Of a stretch of DNA of 64,000 nucleotides, positions 52,453-63,259 are shown in pieces (the stretch's first letter is position 1; the number at the start of each line of letters is the position of its first letter). A program made the position numbers and the translations under genes. The notes below the pieces were generated by a model. That model ran no database searches. It was not told the origin of the DNA and saw only the letters and a list, made by a program, of their open reading frames with translations. This DNA is from Tricholomella constricta (lineage: Eukaryota > Basidiomycota > Agaricomycetes > Agaricales > Lyophyllaceae), in NCBI GenBank assembly GCA_013368375.1, contig JAACJP010000014.1, positions 682,001-746,000 on the forward strand. The letters run 5' to 3'.

Positions 52453-53322
52453 CTGGGATCGGGCTAGGTGAAGAGCGGTTATCGGAGTTGAAAGGCGTGT
52501 TGGTAATGACGAGTTTATGAGAGTGTCTGGAGGTGAAGATGGATCAGTGGGAGGGATATGGAGGTTTGTCGGGCTTGGTGCAGATATCTTTTCTTAATTT
52601 CAAGTTGTATCGGTATCGGGAGAGGTGTTGCGCCCCGAAGGCTCAGCCATTACTTGGGATGTATTATACATTGGAATTAGGGATCTACATGATCATAAGA
52701 AGAAACATGATCAGAGAACGCGAACTGCAGGGAGCAAAAATAAAAAAAGGCACCTAACGATGGTTCAACCGTCCCCAGTGGTCAACCAGCGCCAACGACT
52801 GTATTCGAACTCTACGTCACCGCTCTCCAACTCCATCTTCAAGGGACAACACCACCGACATCGCAAGGTTCGTCGCACCGTCGTCCCAGGCCGAAGGGTG
52901 GTCTATTTTTTCGTCTTCTTGCTCTCGACGAACAGCACCCGTGCCTTCACTGAGCAACACAATTATTCTTTCCATTAGATTCGATATAGAACGGGGGGAA
53001 ACTCACCTTTTGGATCGTATTTGACAGCAGAGAGACGCGGGCCCTGGCGCAAACGCTGTGTGGTGTAGAAAAAGCCGGTTTGTGCCGTTGAGATTAGGCG
53101 CACGATGAGGGTCCTTTTGTACACAAATTTATATAGATTAAAAGGAGGACGATAGGTGGAACAGAGAGAGAGATGGAACGGACCTTGCTTTTGCCTTTGC
53201 GGCCATGGGTGCTGGAGGTGAAGGTCGAGCGTGAGCGTGGGTAAGTCTAAGTCTATGTTTACTAAGTATGTTTACTACTTAATCTAAAATATAATCAAAA
53301 TTGTAATTTCCTCCCTCCGTGT
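52453..53322. other. Intergenic region upstream of BTB copy B
   Basis: No gene I can support. Contains AT-rich blocks and short open frames only. It precedes the BTB copy B start at 53323 and should include its promoter. Confidence 0.5.
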
Positions 53323-54297
53323 ATGGAAGATCTGCGGTCTCCCATAACGTCTCGTCCGAGTTCTGAGCCATGTCGTCACGAGGAGTATTACATCCACGAT
53401 GAAATGGCTGTTTTCCTGGTAAGTCTGATTTTCTACTGCAAGGAATCGCTCATTCGCGTCTTTAACTAGGTGGAAAACACACTCTTCAAAGTCCATCGCC
53501 ACTTTCTGATTCAAGAATCTGAGGTCTTCCGTGGGATGTTCGCGTGTCCTCCGCGCCCTGACGGTCCCGAAGGGATGGATGATAAAAAACCGATTCCTCT
53601 CCCCGGAGTGCTCCGCAGAGAATTCGAACGACTCCTCGACTTTTTCTATCACGGGTATTCGTTCACATCCTCTCAGAGTGTCACAAGGGCATAATGCTCA
53701 TAAACTGTTACAACTAGGATGTATCCAACACGACTGGGCGGCCGAGTGACATTGATTCCATGCTCTCCGGATCAGTGCTCTCATGAATCCCAGCATCTTA
53801 CCGACTGGATTGAACTGCTATCGATCTCAACTCGATTCGTCCTCAAGCGCGTTCGGCAGTGCGCAATCGAGGCCATCGAAGCTTGTAATGGATTGAATCC
53901 GATCGAAAAGATAGTCCTTGCTGAAAAGCACGATATTCCCCGTTGGAGAGTCCCGGCAATTGAAGCCTTGTGCCAGCGCATAAAACCGATTGGTATCGAT
54001 GAGGCGAGAAAGATTGGATTGGAGAATGCGATGTTGCTGGCGCATGCCCGCGAGGCCGTCCGGGAGCGTCATCAAAGTCAGAAAGCAAAGCAAGCTGTAG
54101 CCTCGCCCTGGAAAGCTTTACCCCCGCACTGGCCAGCTCCATTCCCGGCCACGCCAGCTTCATTCCCGGCCACGCCAGCTTCACCAACACCGTTGTTTCA
54201 GGCAATCCCCACTCTCCCCTATGACTCCACAATGGTTGCAGATGTTGTTCGCGAAGTCTTTTCGCCTTCGAAGGTGGCGAAACCACCGAGGCCCTGA
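53323..54297 (+). CDS. BTB/POZ-domain protein, copy B (intact)
   Basis: Exons are 53323-53418, 53470-53654 and 53718-54297 (GT-AG introns of 51 and 63 bp), giving 286 residues. The BTB core is NTLFKVHRHFLIQESEVFR to LRREFERLLDFFYHG. Exon 3 reads MYPTRLGGRVTLIPCSPDQC then a helical BACK-like segment, LTDWIELLSISTRF, IEACNGLNPIEKIVLAEKHD and ARKIGLENAMLLAHAREAV. A short Pro/Ala repeat (PFPATPASFPATPAS) precedes the conserved tail MVADVVREVFSPSKVAKPP. Family members mediate protein interactions; the specific partner is unknown. It is the uninterrupted paralogue of the gene at 11-18713. Confident on structure, not on function. Confidence 0.85.
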
Positions 54298-54777
54298 GTG
54301 AGGACTTCCATTCCCGTAGACGTTGGACGGGAACCTGGGACGGGCGTAGTTATCTGATTGATTCCTGAACCTTTTGCGTATTCTTCTCACCCAAATGCAG
54401 TGGCCTCCGCGAGCCCACGCGCACGATTCACCTTCTGTTGATGTAGTTAAACACGCTCCACTGGTTATTGAGACTTTACCTAAAATACTAGTTGGAATCT
54501 TGATGCGACTGCCTCAACGACTCAGTACTCATCAGCAAGAGGTGGCGTTCAGGAGTCGCGTCGCGTCAACTTTTGTTTTACCACCGTTTACTGCCTTCCT
54601 TTTAAGGAAACCGTCAAAACCTTAAAGCTCTTGCCATAGATGCCGAACCTCTAGTCCCAGTCAAAACTAAAATAGATGCCGTTTACAGGCAATTAAAATT
54701 CCAACTCAGAGAACAGCCCGCCCATAACAAGCCTCAAACCGCGTCGTTCCCAACTCTCATTCATACATACCAGAATA
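54298..54777. other. Spacer between BTB B and membrane-protein gene B
   Basis: Homologous to 18714-19179. No gene supported. Conservation with copy A is patchy but collinear. Confidence 0.6.
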
Positions 54778-55268
54778 ATGTTCAGAAAAGTATTCGCGTC
54801 TCTCATCACCCTCATCCGCCCTCCTGTCTTCCTCCTCCCTCCCTCCTCCTCTCTCCTCCTCCCCTTCTTCCGCCTCAACAGCCTCATCGCTGTCGTGCTC
54901 ACCGCCCTCTACATCCTCCTCGCCAATTTCCCCCTCGTTCCTCACGGGCGTTTCGCTCTCTCAACCAACCCGAACCCACCAACCGCCTCCAGCTTCTACC
55001 AGTCCCCCGCCTCGAGGACAGTAGCGTTCGCACCCGCCCAAAGCGAATTCGTATTTGGGTACAAGGTGGTGTCATCCATCGTGGTCGTCGGTGCAGCCAT
55101 CGCTGGTACGTTCTCTTCTCTCCACACCGCCTTTTTAATTGTCATCGCCATTGCTCACCCTGGTCATTGATATTCGTTCCCCTCCAGCTGCCATCCTCAT
55201 CATCACCAAGCGCTCCAACACTAGCCCCGACGGTGAAGGGGCGGGTCTCGGCAACGGCGCCAATGGAG

Positions 55269-55591
55269 TGTTATGACTTGATTGAGAACGACGAGTGAAG
55301 TAGGCAGAAATAGAACTTAATCAATCTAGTTCAGAACACTGAGTTGATTTGACAAAGAAAGAGAAATACATGTAGGGTTTTTATAGTATAGTATTTAGGA
55401 GTTTAGAAAAGGAGTAAAGGAATAAGTCTATCATATGAAAGTAAAGTAAGTGGGTCAAATATAAAGCCTGTGATTTCGAGTGAATAAGTCTAGGATTGGA
55501 GAAGAATGTGAAAATATATATAAGAGGAGATAAAATAGGAGATATATAGGAGAGATAATGGGACTTAGCATATGTTTGTAGGTTTGTTACA
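55269..55591 (-). repeat. Gypsy LTR (3' LTR in element orientation)
   Basis: 323 bp, TGTTATGACTTG to GGTTTGTTACA; apparently identical to the LTR at 61098-61420. Preceded by target duplication TGGAG. Confidence 0.96.
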
Positions 55592-58500
55592 CTACCCCCT
55601 TTTTTAGAATCGACGTTTCGTAGTCTTTCGATTTGGGAGGGTGTGTTATACGACCGGAGCGAGTGGTTGTTTGCATTGGAGGTTCGAAGTCTCGTTGCCA
55701 GGGCTGGGGTGGCGGTGATGCGGATCGGGTGGGATGATTGGGTGAATTCGGTGGCATAGAGATACGTTCGAAGGTTACTAGAGGATGGTGTGTTTGTGGG
55801 TCCAAGTGGAAACGAGGTGGGTGAGGACGTCTAGGATTAGCGCGATGAAATTTTTCGATAACCTCGTATAACGTAGTGGGGATTTCAGATAAAGGGATCC
55901 AGGAATTTTCGGAATCAGGTAGATTGAGCCATTGAACGAAGTAGTCGTACCGGCGGCCGACTTTGCGAGAATCGATGATGAATTTGATATCGTGGATGTG
56001 ATCGGGCACGATGCTGAGGCTTGGCAGTGGCGGTGGTGACAAACGATCGGGAATGATTGTGGGCGATTGGTAGTGTTCCAATAAGGAAACATGGAATACG
56101 GGGTGGAGACGGGAAAGCGATGAAGGCAATTTAAGGAGGTACGATGAGGATCCGTGTTTTTTGATGATGGGGAAAGGACCGATTTTTCGAAAGTCTAATT
56201 TGTCGGTGGGACGGGTAGTTTTGATGTTGCGGCGTAATAACCAGACGAGATCGCCGGTGTTGAAATCCGGTGCGGTTTGATGGTGTTGGTTATAGTATTT
56301 CGCCATGTATTGTTGTGAATGTAAAAGTTCAAGTTGGAGTTCGGATTGAATGGTCTTGATCCGATCTGCGAGTTCTGTTGCTGAGGGATTTGTTGTGCGT
56401 TCGGTGATTTTGACATCGAAATCAGGGTGGTAGCCAAGGTTGGCGAAAAACGGAGTTTGCTGAGTGGAGTTGTTAATTGCGTTGTTGAACGCGAATTCAG
56501 CGAGAGGGAGGCAGTCAGACCAATCGTCTTGTTGATATGAGCAGACAGATCGTAGATAAGTTTCAAGGGTTTGGTTGGTGCGCTCGGTTAATCCATCGGT
56601 TTGGGGATGGTACGCGGTGGAGGCTTTCATCTTGGTGCCGCAGATTCTCATAAGTTCTGTAAGGAAAGAAGATACGCAGAGTTGTCCGCGGTCGGAAATG
56701 ATGGAATGAGGGAAACCGTGGTGACGAAAGATCCTATCGAGGAACAGTCTGGCGAAGGTGGGGGCGTCCATAGACTCATTACATGGAACGAAATGAGCGG
56801 CTCGCGTCATTCGATCGCAGACGACCCAAATGGAGTCGAAACCGTGAGACGGCGGTAGCTTGGTAATGAAGTCCATTGAGATGGAACACCATGGTCTGTC
56901 GGGAATATCCAAGGGTTGAAGGAGACCGTAGGGTTTGTGTGTTGAATGTTTAGTCCGTTGGCAGAGATCGCAGGAACGGACGTAATTGCGAATGTAACGC
57001 CGCATTCCGGGCCAAGAATAGTCGCGTTCGACGTTATTGATGGTTTTAGCGCGTCCGGGATGTCCGCTTACGGAGGCATCGTGGCGGGAGTAGAGTATTT
57101 GGGCTCGGAGTGGTTGGGGAACAAAGAGGCGTTTGTTGTGATAGATGATATCGTCAGTGACGGTGAATTCGGTGCGGCCGGAGTTAATAGATTCTCTCCA
57201 TTCGGTGTCAGAACGGTAAGCCGCCTTAAAGGTATTCATGATTTCGGAGTTGTCGAACGAGTAGGTTGAGAGGGAATTGATTTCGGTTTGAAGAGGGTGG
57301 GTGGTGGGGTGTGGTTCGTTGCGAAGTCGTTCGGTATGATACTCGTTGAGGAGTGCTTGATGTTGGTTGATTAGAACGTCGTCGCCTTTTTTCGGAATGA
57401 AGTCAGGACGACGAGAGGGGGCGTCTGCGGCATTCTTTGAGCCAGGAGCATAGTCGAGTTTGAAATCAAATTCTGATAAGAACATAGCCCAGCGGGCTTG
57501 TCGACGGTTCAAAGTTTGAGTTTGCATGAAATATCGTAAATTGGCGTGATCGGACAGGACGGAAATTGGATGAGGAGAGCCGATGAGCCAGGAGCGCATT
57601 TCGCGAAAAGCGTCGACGATGGCAAGTAATTCTTTGTCGTGTATTTCGTAGTTAACTTCGGCGGGAGTGAATTTGCGCGAGTGGTAAGCGACGGGGTGAA
57701 GCATATTCTGCGCGTCCGGTTGCATTAAAATGGAGGCCATCGCGAAATCAGAAGCGTCGGTTACTACGGTGGAAGGGAGTGTAGGGTCGAAATGACGGAG
57801 AACGGGAGAAGTAGTGAATAGTAACTTGAGGTGATTGAAGGCGTCGACTGCAGAAGAATCGAGTCCGGGGAATTTTGTCTTGGAGGCCTTGGTAGTCAAA
57901 GCGTGTAACGGTAGACATACTTTGGCGTATTGGTGGATAAAGCGTCGATAAAAATTTGTGAAGCCGAGGAATTGTTGAATTTGTTTTAGAGAGGTAGGTG
58001 TCGGCCATTTGGCGATGGTGTCGAGTTTCTTTGGATTCATTTGGACGCCTTTAGAGGAAATAATAAAACCGAGATATTGGACTTGAGAAAGACCGAATTC
58101 GCATTTTTTAGCGTTGGCGAACAGGTTATTCTTGCGGAGACGGTCGAGAACTTGAGTGACAGCGGAATCATGATCTTGGCCGGGTTTGGTGAAGATGAGA
58201 ATGTCGTCCAAGTAAACGACACAAATGATGTCGAGGACATCGCGGAGGGTGTCTTGAATAAATGCTTGAAAGGTTGCTGGAGCATTGGTAAGTCCAAAGG
58301 GCATGACGGTGTATTCAAAGAGGCCGTGGTGTGTTCGGAAAGCGGTCTTCCATTCGTCTCCTTCTTTGATCCTAATTAAATTAAAGGCGTTCTTGAGGTC
58401 GATAACGGTGAATTTGTTGCAACCTTGGACGCGGTCTAAGAGATCGGCTGTCAAAGGAAGTGGATAGCGATTTTTCTTGGTTATTGCATTGAGACCTCGG

Positions 58501-59866
58501 TAGTCGACGCATAGACGCAGATCGCCGGTTTTGCGTCGAATGAACAAGATGGGGGAGGAAGCAGATGAAGTTGAGCGTCGAATATATCCCTTTTGAAGAT
58601 TTTCTTCGATGTATTCAAATAGTGCTTTACGTTCGTCGTGCGAGAGTGAGTAGATTGGACCGAAAGGTGGTGATTTGCCGTCTTCGATGTCGATAGAGAT
58701 GTCAAAGGGGCGATGTTCGGGGAGTTTCTTGACTTCGATAGGGTCAAAGACGTCAAGGTAAGCATGGTACTTGGAGGGGACAAGTCGCTTGACTTCTTCC
58801 TGCGTTTGATTTGAAAGCGCGGAAGGCGGAGGTTCTGGAGGAGGAGAGGGAGAATTTGTTGTGATTGGAGGCACAGTTGAAAGAGCGTCGATGCGAAAGT
58901 CGAGTTCGGCATTCGTTGTATACCAGATACAAGATATTGATTGATTTTTTGCATATTTCTTGAAACGTGCAGGTGTTACGAAAGCGATTTCCAGTGGTTT
59001 ATTTCGAGGACCATAAACTGGAGGAGGAGATTCAGGGGGACAAGACCATATGGTGTGGAGCTCTGCGCGACTAAGGCCGTTTCGAGTAGGGGGACGGAGT
59101 ATCGAGGCAATAGATGTTGATATCGATGGACTAGTGACGTCCGGAAAAGTTGGTGATGGCTTCGTTTCGTACGGGGCCAAAATTTCATTGATAACAGAGG
59201 TTGGTTTGTTGTTAAGACGAAGGCCTAGACCAACAGAACCAATAGAACTATAGGTGGCGGAGGAAGCAAGACTGTAGCCTTTACCGAATGCCGAGATAGG
59301 AAAGTCGTGATTGTTGCCACAGCAGGATAATGTGAGTTGTCCACGGGCCCAATCGACGGAAGGATTGTGTTGTTTGAGCCAGTCGAGGCCCAGTAAAACT
59401 GGATAGGGCATGGCTACTACGCCCAGACGGATGTTTTCTGAATGTTCGCGGACCTTTAAGTTGGTAATGACGTCGTGGGTTAGGAGACCGGAAGTGATCG
59501 GGCGATCGTCAATTGTGAATATTGGGATCGGGGAACTCTTGGCGGTGCGGGGTAGAGAATGGCGTTGAGCGAACGTATCAGAGATGTGGGAGTTTGTTGC
59601 GCCACTATCGAGGAAAGCGTAGGTTTTGATGCATGAGCGTTTAGGAAAAGAGAGCGTGATAGGGATGAAGAAATGAGATCTATTGTGTGGGTCTACTTGA
59701 ACATGACGGGTTAAGCGAAAGAGTGGAGGGCGAGAAACAGCAGCGATCCATTGACCAGTGGTAGTTCGGTGGTAAGAATCGCTGAAGGCAGGACGGGAGT
59801 GTTCGATCGTTCCGTCCTTTGCCGAGGAGAATGGAACTAGTTGTTCCTCGGCATCGCTTTTCCCGA
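55587..59866 (-). CDS. Gypsy Pol: protease, RT, RNase H, integrase, chromodomain
   Basis: The conserved frame is open from about 59866 down to 55587; the first in-frame ATG is 59411, but the protease begins upstream of it. It has FLDSGATNSH (about 59615), then VLLGLDWLKQHNP. RT has VDYRGLNAIT and the catalytic YLDDILIF (about 58210). RNase H starts VVTDASDFAM (about 57765). The integrase has the HHCC zinc module (HDASVSGHPGRAKTI to CDLCQRTK), then MDFITKLPP, ISDRGQLC and TERTNQTLE as the D-D-E set. A chromodomain ends the protein (DIKFIIDSRKVGRRYDYF to YFVQWLNLP). The chromodomain marks it as a chromovirus. Translated by -1 frameshift from Gag. No internal stops. Confidence 0.94.
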
Positions 59867-61072
59867 CTTGATATTGGCGGCTCGTTTCTGGCAGTCATTA
59901 GCCTTGTGACCCGGATTTCCACAGTAGAGGCAAAGGTTGTTGTCTTTGCGACGTTGTTTTTCTTCGGGAGTAAGTTTACCGCGAGGCTTCGACCCGTTTG
60001 AAATAGTCGTGATGGCGTCTACTTCCATCGGAACGACGTCGGTGGTCGAGGTGGGATTAACTTGGTTGGCAGGTGCTGGAGAAGGGGAGGAAGCGTTTTT
60101 GGAGTTAGGAGGAATATACGTAGCGCTGTTCGAGGTGTTGAAATTCCAATCTTTCTTTTTCTTTCCACCATTCAACTTCTCTTCTATCTTGCGCTCAATT
60201 TCGCGTTGGTGGAGGTTGGTATCAATTGAGATGACGAGTGGTTCCCATTCTTCAAGAGTTGTGGGACGATTGACGATCATGACGAGGGCGTCCTTGACGG
60301 TGGGTTTAAGTCCTTTCATGAAGCGGGAGATCTTAGTTTGCTCTGTCATATCGAGGTGGCTGGCGATTTCCATGAATGACGTGAGGTAGTAGTGAACCGA
60401 TCCGGTTTGCTTGAGCTGATCAAGGCGTTGGTCGGCGGTTGTGATGAGCGATGGGTCTGCAAACTTTTTCCTGAATGCAGCGAGGAAGTTGTTGAAGTTC
60501 CAGAGAAGAGACGACCCTGATTGCTCCAAATGATTGAACCATTCGACCGGGATTCCATCTTTGAGGTTGAGGCCGACAAATAGGACTTTGGTATGGTCAT
60601 CGGGGAAGGACGACGCATTGAATTCGATGAGTCGCTTGATCTCAGAAATGAAAGGAGTGACCACCGAATGTTTTCCGTTGAAGATTCTAGCGTTACGGAG
60701 TTTGATGGAGTTGCCGCGAGGAGGTGGATCGGACAAAACAGGAGGTGGAGGAGCCTGAACGACGGGCCTTCGAGCGACTTCAGCCATGACGTCGAGCAGG
60801 GAGGCTTGAAGGGATGTTTGATTTTGAGCGAGCATACTGATGACATTCGAGAGATCGACCGGAGGTTGATTGATCGGAACGGAATCAATCTGGCCGGATG
60901 TAGGCACAATGTTCGGGCCGGGATTTGCGCTGGGAATTGCCGCGGGATCAAATGTGCCAGGGAGGTGCACGTAGTCGATTCCAACTGTGGGTACTGGATG
61001 GTAGAGATTGGGATTGGTGACTGGAGGTTGGGCAGGGAAGTTGTAGTCGACGGGAACTGAGGTAGTAGCCAT
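59837..61072 (-). CDS. Gypsy Gag
   Basis: 411 codons starting MATTSVPVDYNFPAQPP. The N-terminal part is Pro-rich. The retrotrans_gag core includes VEWFNHLEQSGSSLLWNFNN and MTEQTKISRFMKGLKPTVKD. A CCHC zinc knuckle CLYCGNPGHKANDC lies near residues 380-393. Stops at 59837, 19 nt past the -1 slippery heptamer. Forms the particle shell and binds element RNA. Confidence 0.93.
   Translation of the reverse strand: MATTSVPVDYNFPAQPPVTNPNLYHPVPTVGIDYVHLPGTFDPAAIPSANPGPNIVPTSGQIDSVPINQPPVDLSNVISMLAQNQTSLQASLLDVMAEVARRPVVQAPPPPVLSDPPPRGNSIKLRNARIFNGKHSVVTPFISEIKRLIEFNASSFPDDHTKVLFVGLNLKDGIPVEWFNHLEQSGSSLLWNFNNFLAAFRKKFADPSLITTADQRLDQLKQTGSVHYYLTSFMEIASHLDMTEQTKISRFMKGLKPTVKDALVMIVNRPTTLEEWEPLVISIDTNLHQREIERKIEEKLNGGKKKKDWNFNTSNSATYIPPNSKNASSPSPAPANQVNPTSTTDVVPMEVDAITTISNGSKPRGKLTPEEKQRRKDNNLCLYCGNPGHKANDCQKRAANIKSGKAMPRNN
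59858..59864 (-). promoter_or_regulatory. -1 ribosomal frameshift heptamer between Gag and Pol
   Basis: In element sense the Gag frame reads TCG GGA AAA GCG, giving G GGA AAA, a canonical X XXY YYZ slippery site. The -1 frame after the slip (AGC GAT GCC GAG GAA) runs open into the protease. The Gag stop follows 19 nt downstream. A downstream RNA structure was not assessed. Confidence 0.75.
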
Positions 61073-61097
61073 GATGTTGTGATGGTCAAATCAAACT

Positions 61098-61420
61098 TGT
61101 TATGACTTGATTGAGAACGACGAGTGAAGTAGGCAGAAATAGAACTTAATCAATCTAGTTCAGAACACTGAGTTGATTTGACAAAGAAAGAGAAATACAT
61201 GTAGGGTTTTTATAGTATAGTATTTAGGAGTTTAGAAAAGGAGTAAAGGAATAAGTCTATCATATGAAAGTAAAGTAAGTGGGTCAAATATAAAGCCTGT
61301 GATTTCGAGTGAATAAGTCTAGGATTGGAGAAGAATGTGAAAATATATATAAGAGGAGATAAAATAGGAGATATATAGGAGAGATAATGGGACTTAGCAT
61401 ATGTTTGTAGGTTTGTTACA
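61098..61420 (-). repeat. Gypsy LTR (5' LTR in element orientation)
   Basis: 323 bp, followed by TGGAG at 61421-61425. In element orientation it lies just upstream of Gag. The sequence after it starts AGTTTGATTTGACC, where the primer-binding site is expected; the tRNA or self-priming mode is not identified. Confidence 0.96.
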
Positions 61421-61721
61421 TGGAGCTCCTCGCGAGCGCGAGCACGGCAACGCCAATCCCAACGGCAACGGCCCCTCCATCTACAACTCGGAGGACGCAA
61501 GTCCAGTGAATGGCGCCACCGGAGCTCCTTGCGAGCACGACAACGCCAACGTCAAGGACCTTCCTTCCTTCCCCTGCGCCACACTCATGGTCACCCAGGA
61601 CAACAACAACAACGGCATCGACATTGGCAACGACATCGACAACAGAAACGGAAACGACAACGACCGCCCCCCCGAGCTCCCCCTCCCCTCGTTCGACGTT
61701 CTCATTCAGGCAAATGTATGA

Positions 61722-62820
61722 GCGAGCGACACTCCTTGACACTCGCAGACGTGCATTCCATTCGATCTACTTGGAATATCAGAAAACTCTGTCGCCAATG
61801 ACATGGGACAAATTTTCAGGTTACAAAGAGTTACTCCAGTTTGAAGCCATGGATTCTCTGCTGAACGACCCATCGGATGCGAAGTGGAATGAGCTGGTAT
61901 GCAGAGAGGTCTTCGCGAAGCTACCAGAATGTCTCCATCAATGGCGGCTTGAACTCCAGCTACAATGTTTGCTTACACAATTACCTGACGCGAAGACGAC
62001 TGGTTTGACCGACCCCACGATCTCGATGCGCAAGCTATATCTACTAGCTACGTCGGTGTTCACCTGCGATCCTTGTGAGGCGAGCGACGCAAGTGGGATA
62101 TGCTTGTTCGGATGGGACGATGTCAGCGTACATGCGGGCTGCCCTACCTTGGCGAAAATTGGTCCGCATACTCTGGCGTTTTATGCTCCTGGCTCGGTGA
62201 TCGCAGGAGCCTTGGTTTCATTCCTAGGCTTACCCGACAACAGCGTCTGTATCCGATATCGACTGCCTGGATATTAGGCTGCTTTGCGCGCAGTGTCCCC
62301 AACAGTATAGAGGATACAAAATCCACGCCGCCGTCGTAGGTCAATCATACGATTGCTATAGATGCGCAGCATCTCACGCAATCCTGGCATCTCTTGACAC
62401 CGGATACCACTGCCCTCGTTCGACTTCATGAAAGCAAGCATCCCAGACTATTCCTGAAGCTGTAACGACTGCGCCGCATTTTTTCGCAACTTAGCTTTGC
62501 GCCCTTTTGCGATGAAGCATGTCAAAGAGGTGTACATTTCACATCATCTACATCGTCCGAATCGTTCTCGGATGCTAAATCTGCTGTATCGTCAGTCACT
62601 CCATTTCTGCGCCCCGCGAAGGGGTCGACATCATCTATTAACTTACCACGGCGCAGATGTCGCACGTAAACCCAGGAAACCAATCAAATTGATTGAAAGC
62701 CCTCTCGCGGAATTCAGATGCGCAAGGTGCCCTGACATGGGAACATGCCTCTATTCGACACGCCGACTCAAACGGCATCTTCGTGACAAGTGCGCATCTT
62801 GCTCTATAGTATTACTCTGA
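61722..62820 (+). pseudogene. 5'-truncated, frame-damaged gene of an uncharacterised Agaricomycete family
   Basis: An open segment overlapping the end of membrane-protein copy B reads QMYERATLLDTRRRAFHSIY, DKFSGYKELLQFEAMDSLL, VFAKLPECLHQWRLELQLQ and FTCDPCEASDASG to a stop at 62277. A frame one base away carries on from about 62246 (SDIDCLDIRLLCAQCP, YDCYRCAASHAILASLD). A further segment at about 62700-62818 has AEFRCARCPDMGTCL and LKRHLRDKCASC. The order resembles the lineage-expanded proteins with Cys pairs and a C-terminal C2H2-like motif in mushrooms (from memory, unnamed). No start is found; the 5' part seems lost at the duplication breakpoint near 61700. Confidence 0.5.
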
Positions 62821-63259
62821 AGCCAGCTAGCTCATGGTGATGCCTTTTCACTTAACAGACACAAAATTTCGACGCACAAATTAGGCCGAGACTTTGTCAA
62901 AGTCCAACTCATCCAGAGATCGTCGACCATACTCGAGAGTGCAGCTCGCCAGGTACGATGATAGTAGACTGAATCTGGTCAGTGATGAGCTTTGGACATC
63001 TTTTACTCAACCTAGAGCCCTCTCCCTCATCGAGCTTGCCTTATTGTGCGCACACATGGCAATGCCCCTGAAAATCGAACGTAATTAGACGTCCCACACA
63101 ATCGCGCATTCATACCAAAACCCTCTAACCAGACCGTAAAAGACGTATGTAGTAGCAGCATTTCTATTTCTAAGGATCGGAAACGAAAGAGGTCCAGCCC
63201 AGAACGAAAGAAATGACGCAAAAGATAGGCCGCGTCGTACTAGCACCCGAAATCAAATA
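62821..63259. other. Intergenic region
   Basis: No supported gene. Lies between the truncated gene and the convergent minus-strand gene at the window end. Confidence 0.5.

Larger units (their letters stand above)
55269..61420 (-). mobile_element. Full-length Ty3/Gypsy chromovirus
   Basis: 6152 bp on the minus strand. LTRs 55269-55591 and 61098-61420 (323 bp each) look identical. Perfect 5-bp target duplication TGGAG (55264-55268 and 61421-61425). The polypurine tract is the reverse complement of 55592-55605 (AAAAAAGGGGGTAG), directly before the 3' LTR in element sense. Gag and Pol are in separate, overlapping frames linked by a -1 slippery heptamer. Both frames are open, so the copy looks young and possibly autonomous. 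Confidence 0.97.
54778..61721 (+). pseudogene. Small membrane protein, copy B, split by a Gypsy insertion
   Basis: Exon 1 (54778-55105) starts MFRKVFASLITLIRPPVF and has the hydrophobic LLPFFRLNSLIAVVLTALYI. Intron 55106-55187; exon 2 starts AAILIITKRSN. It is broken at 55268 by the Gypsy element and resumes at 61426 with GAPREREHGNANPNGN and an Asn/Asp-rich region, ending at TGA 61719-61721. Dropping the element and one TGGAG copy restores an open frame on both sides. The last hydrophobic stretch of copy A (IPIALIAVALIV) is not present here; homology between copies stops near 61700. Confidence 0.8.

Noticed and set aside
482..61420. Copia and Gypsy LTRs both being 323 bp as a sign of relatedness
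   Set aside because: The sequences are unrelated and the elements belong to different superfamilies; equal length is coincidence.
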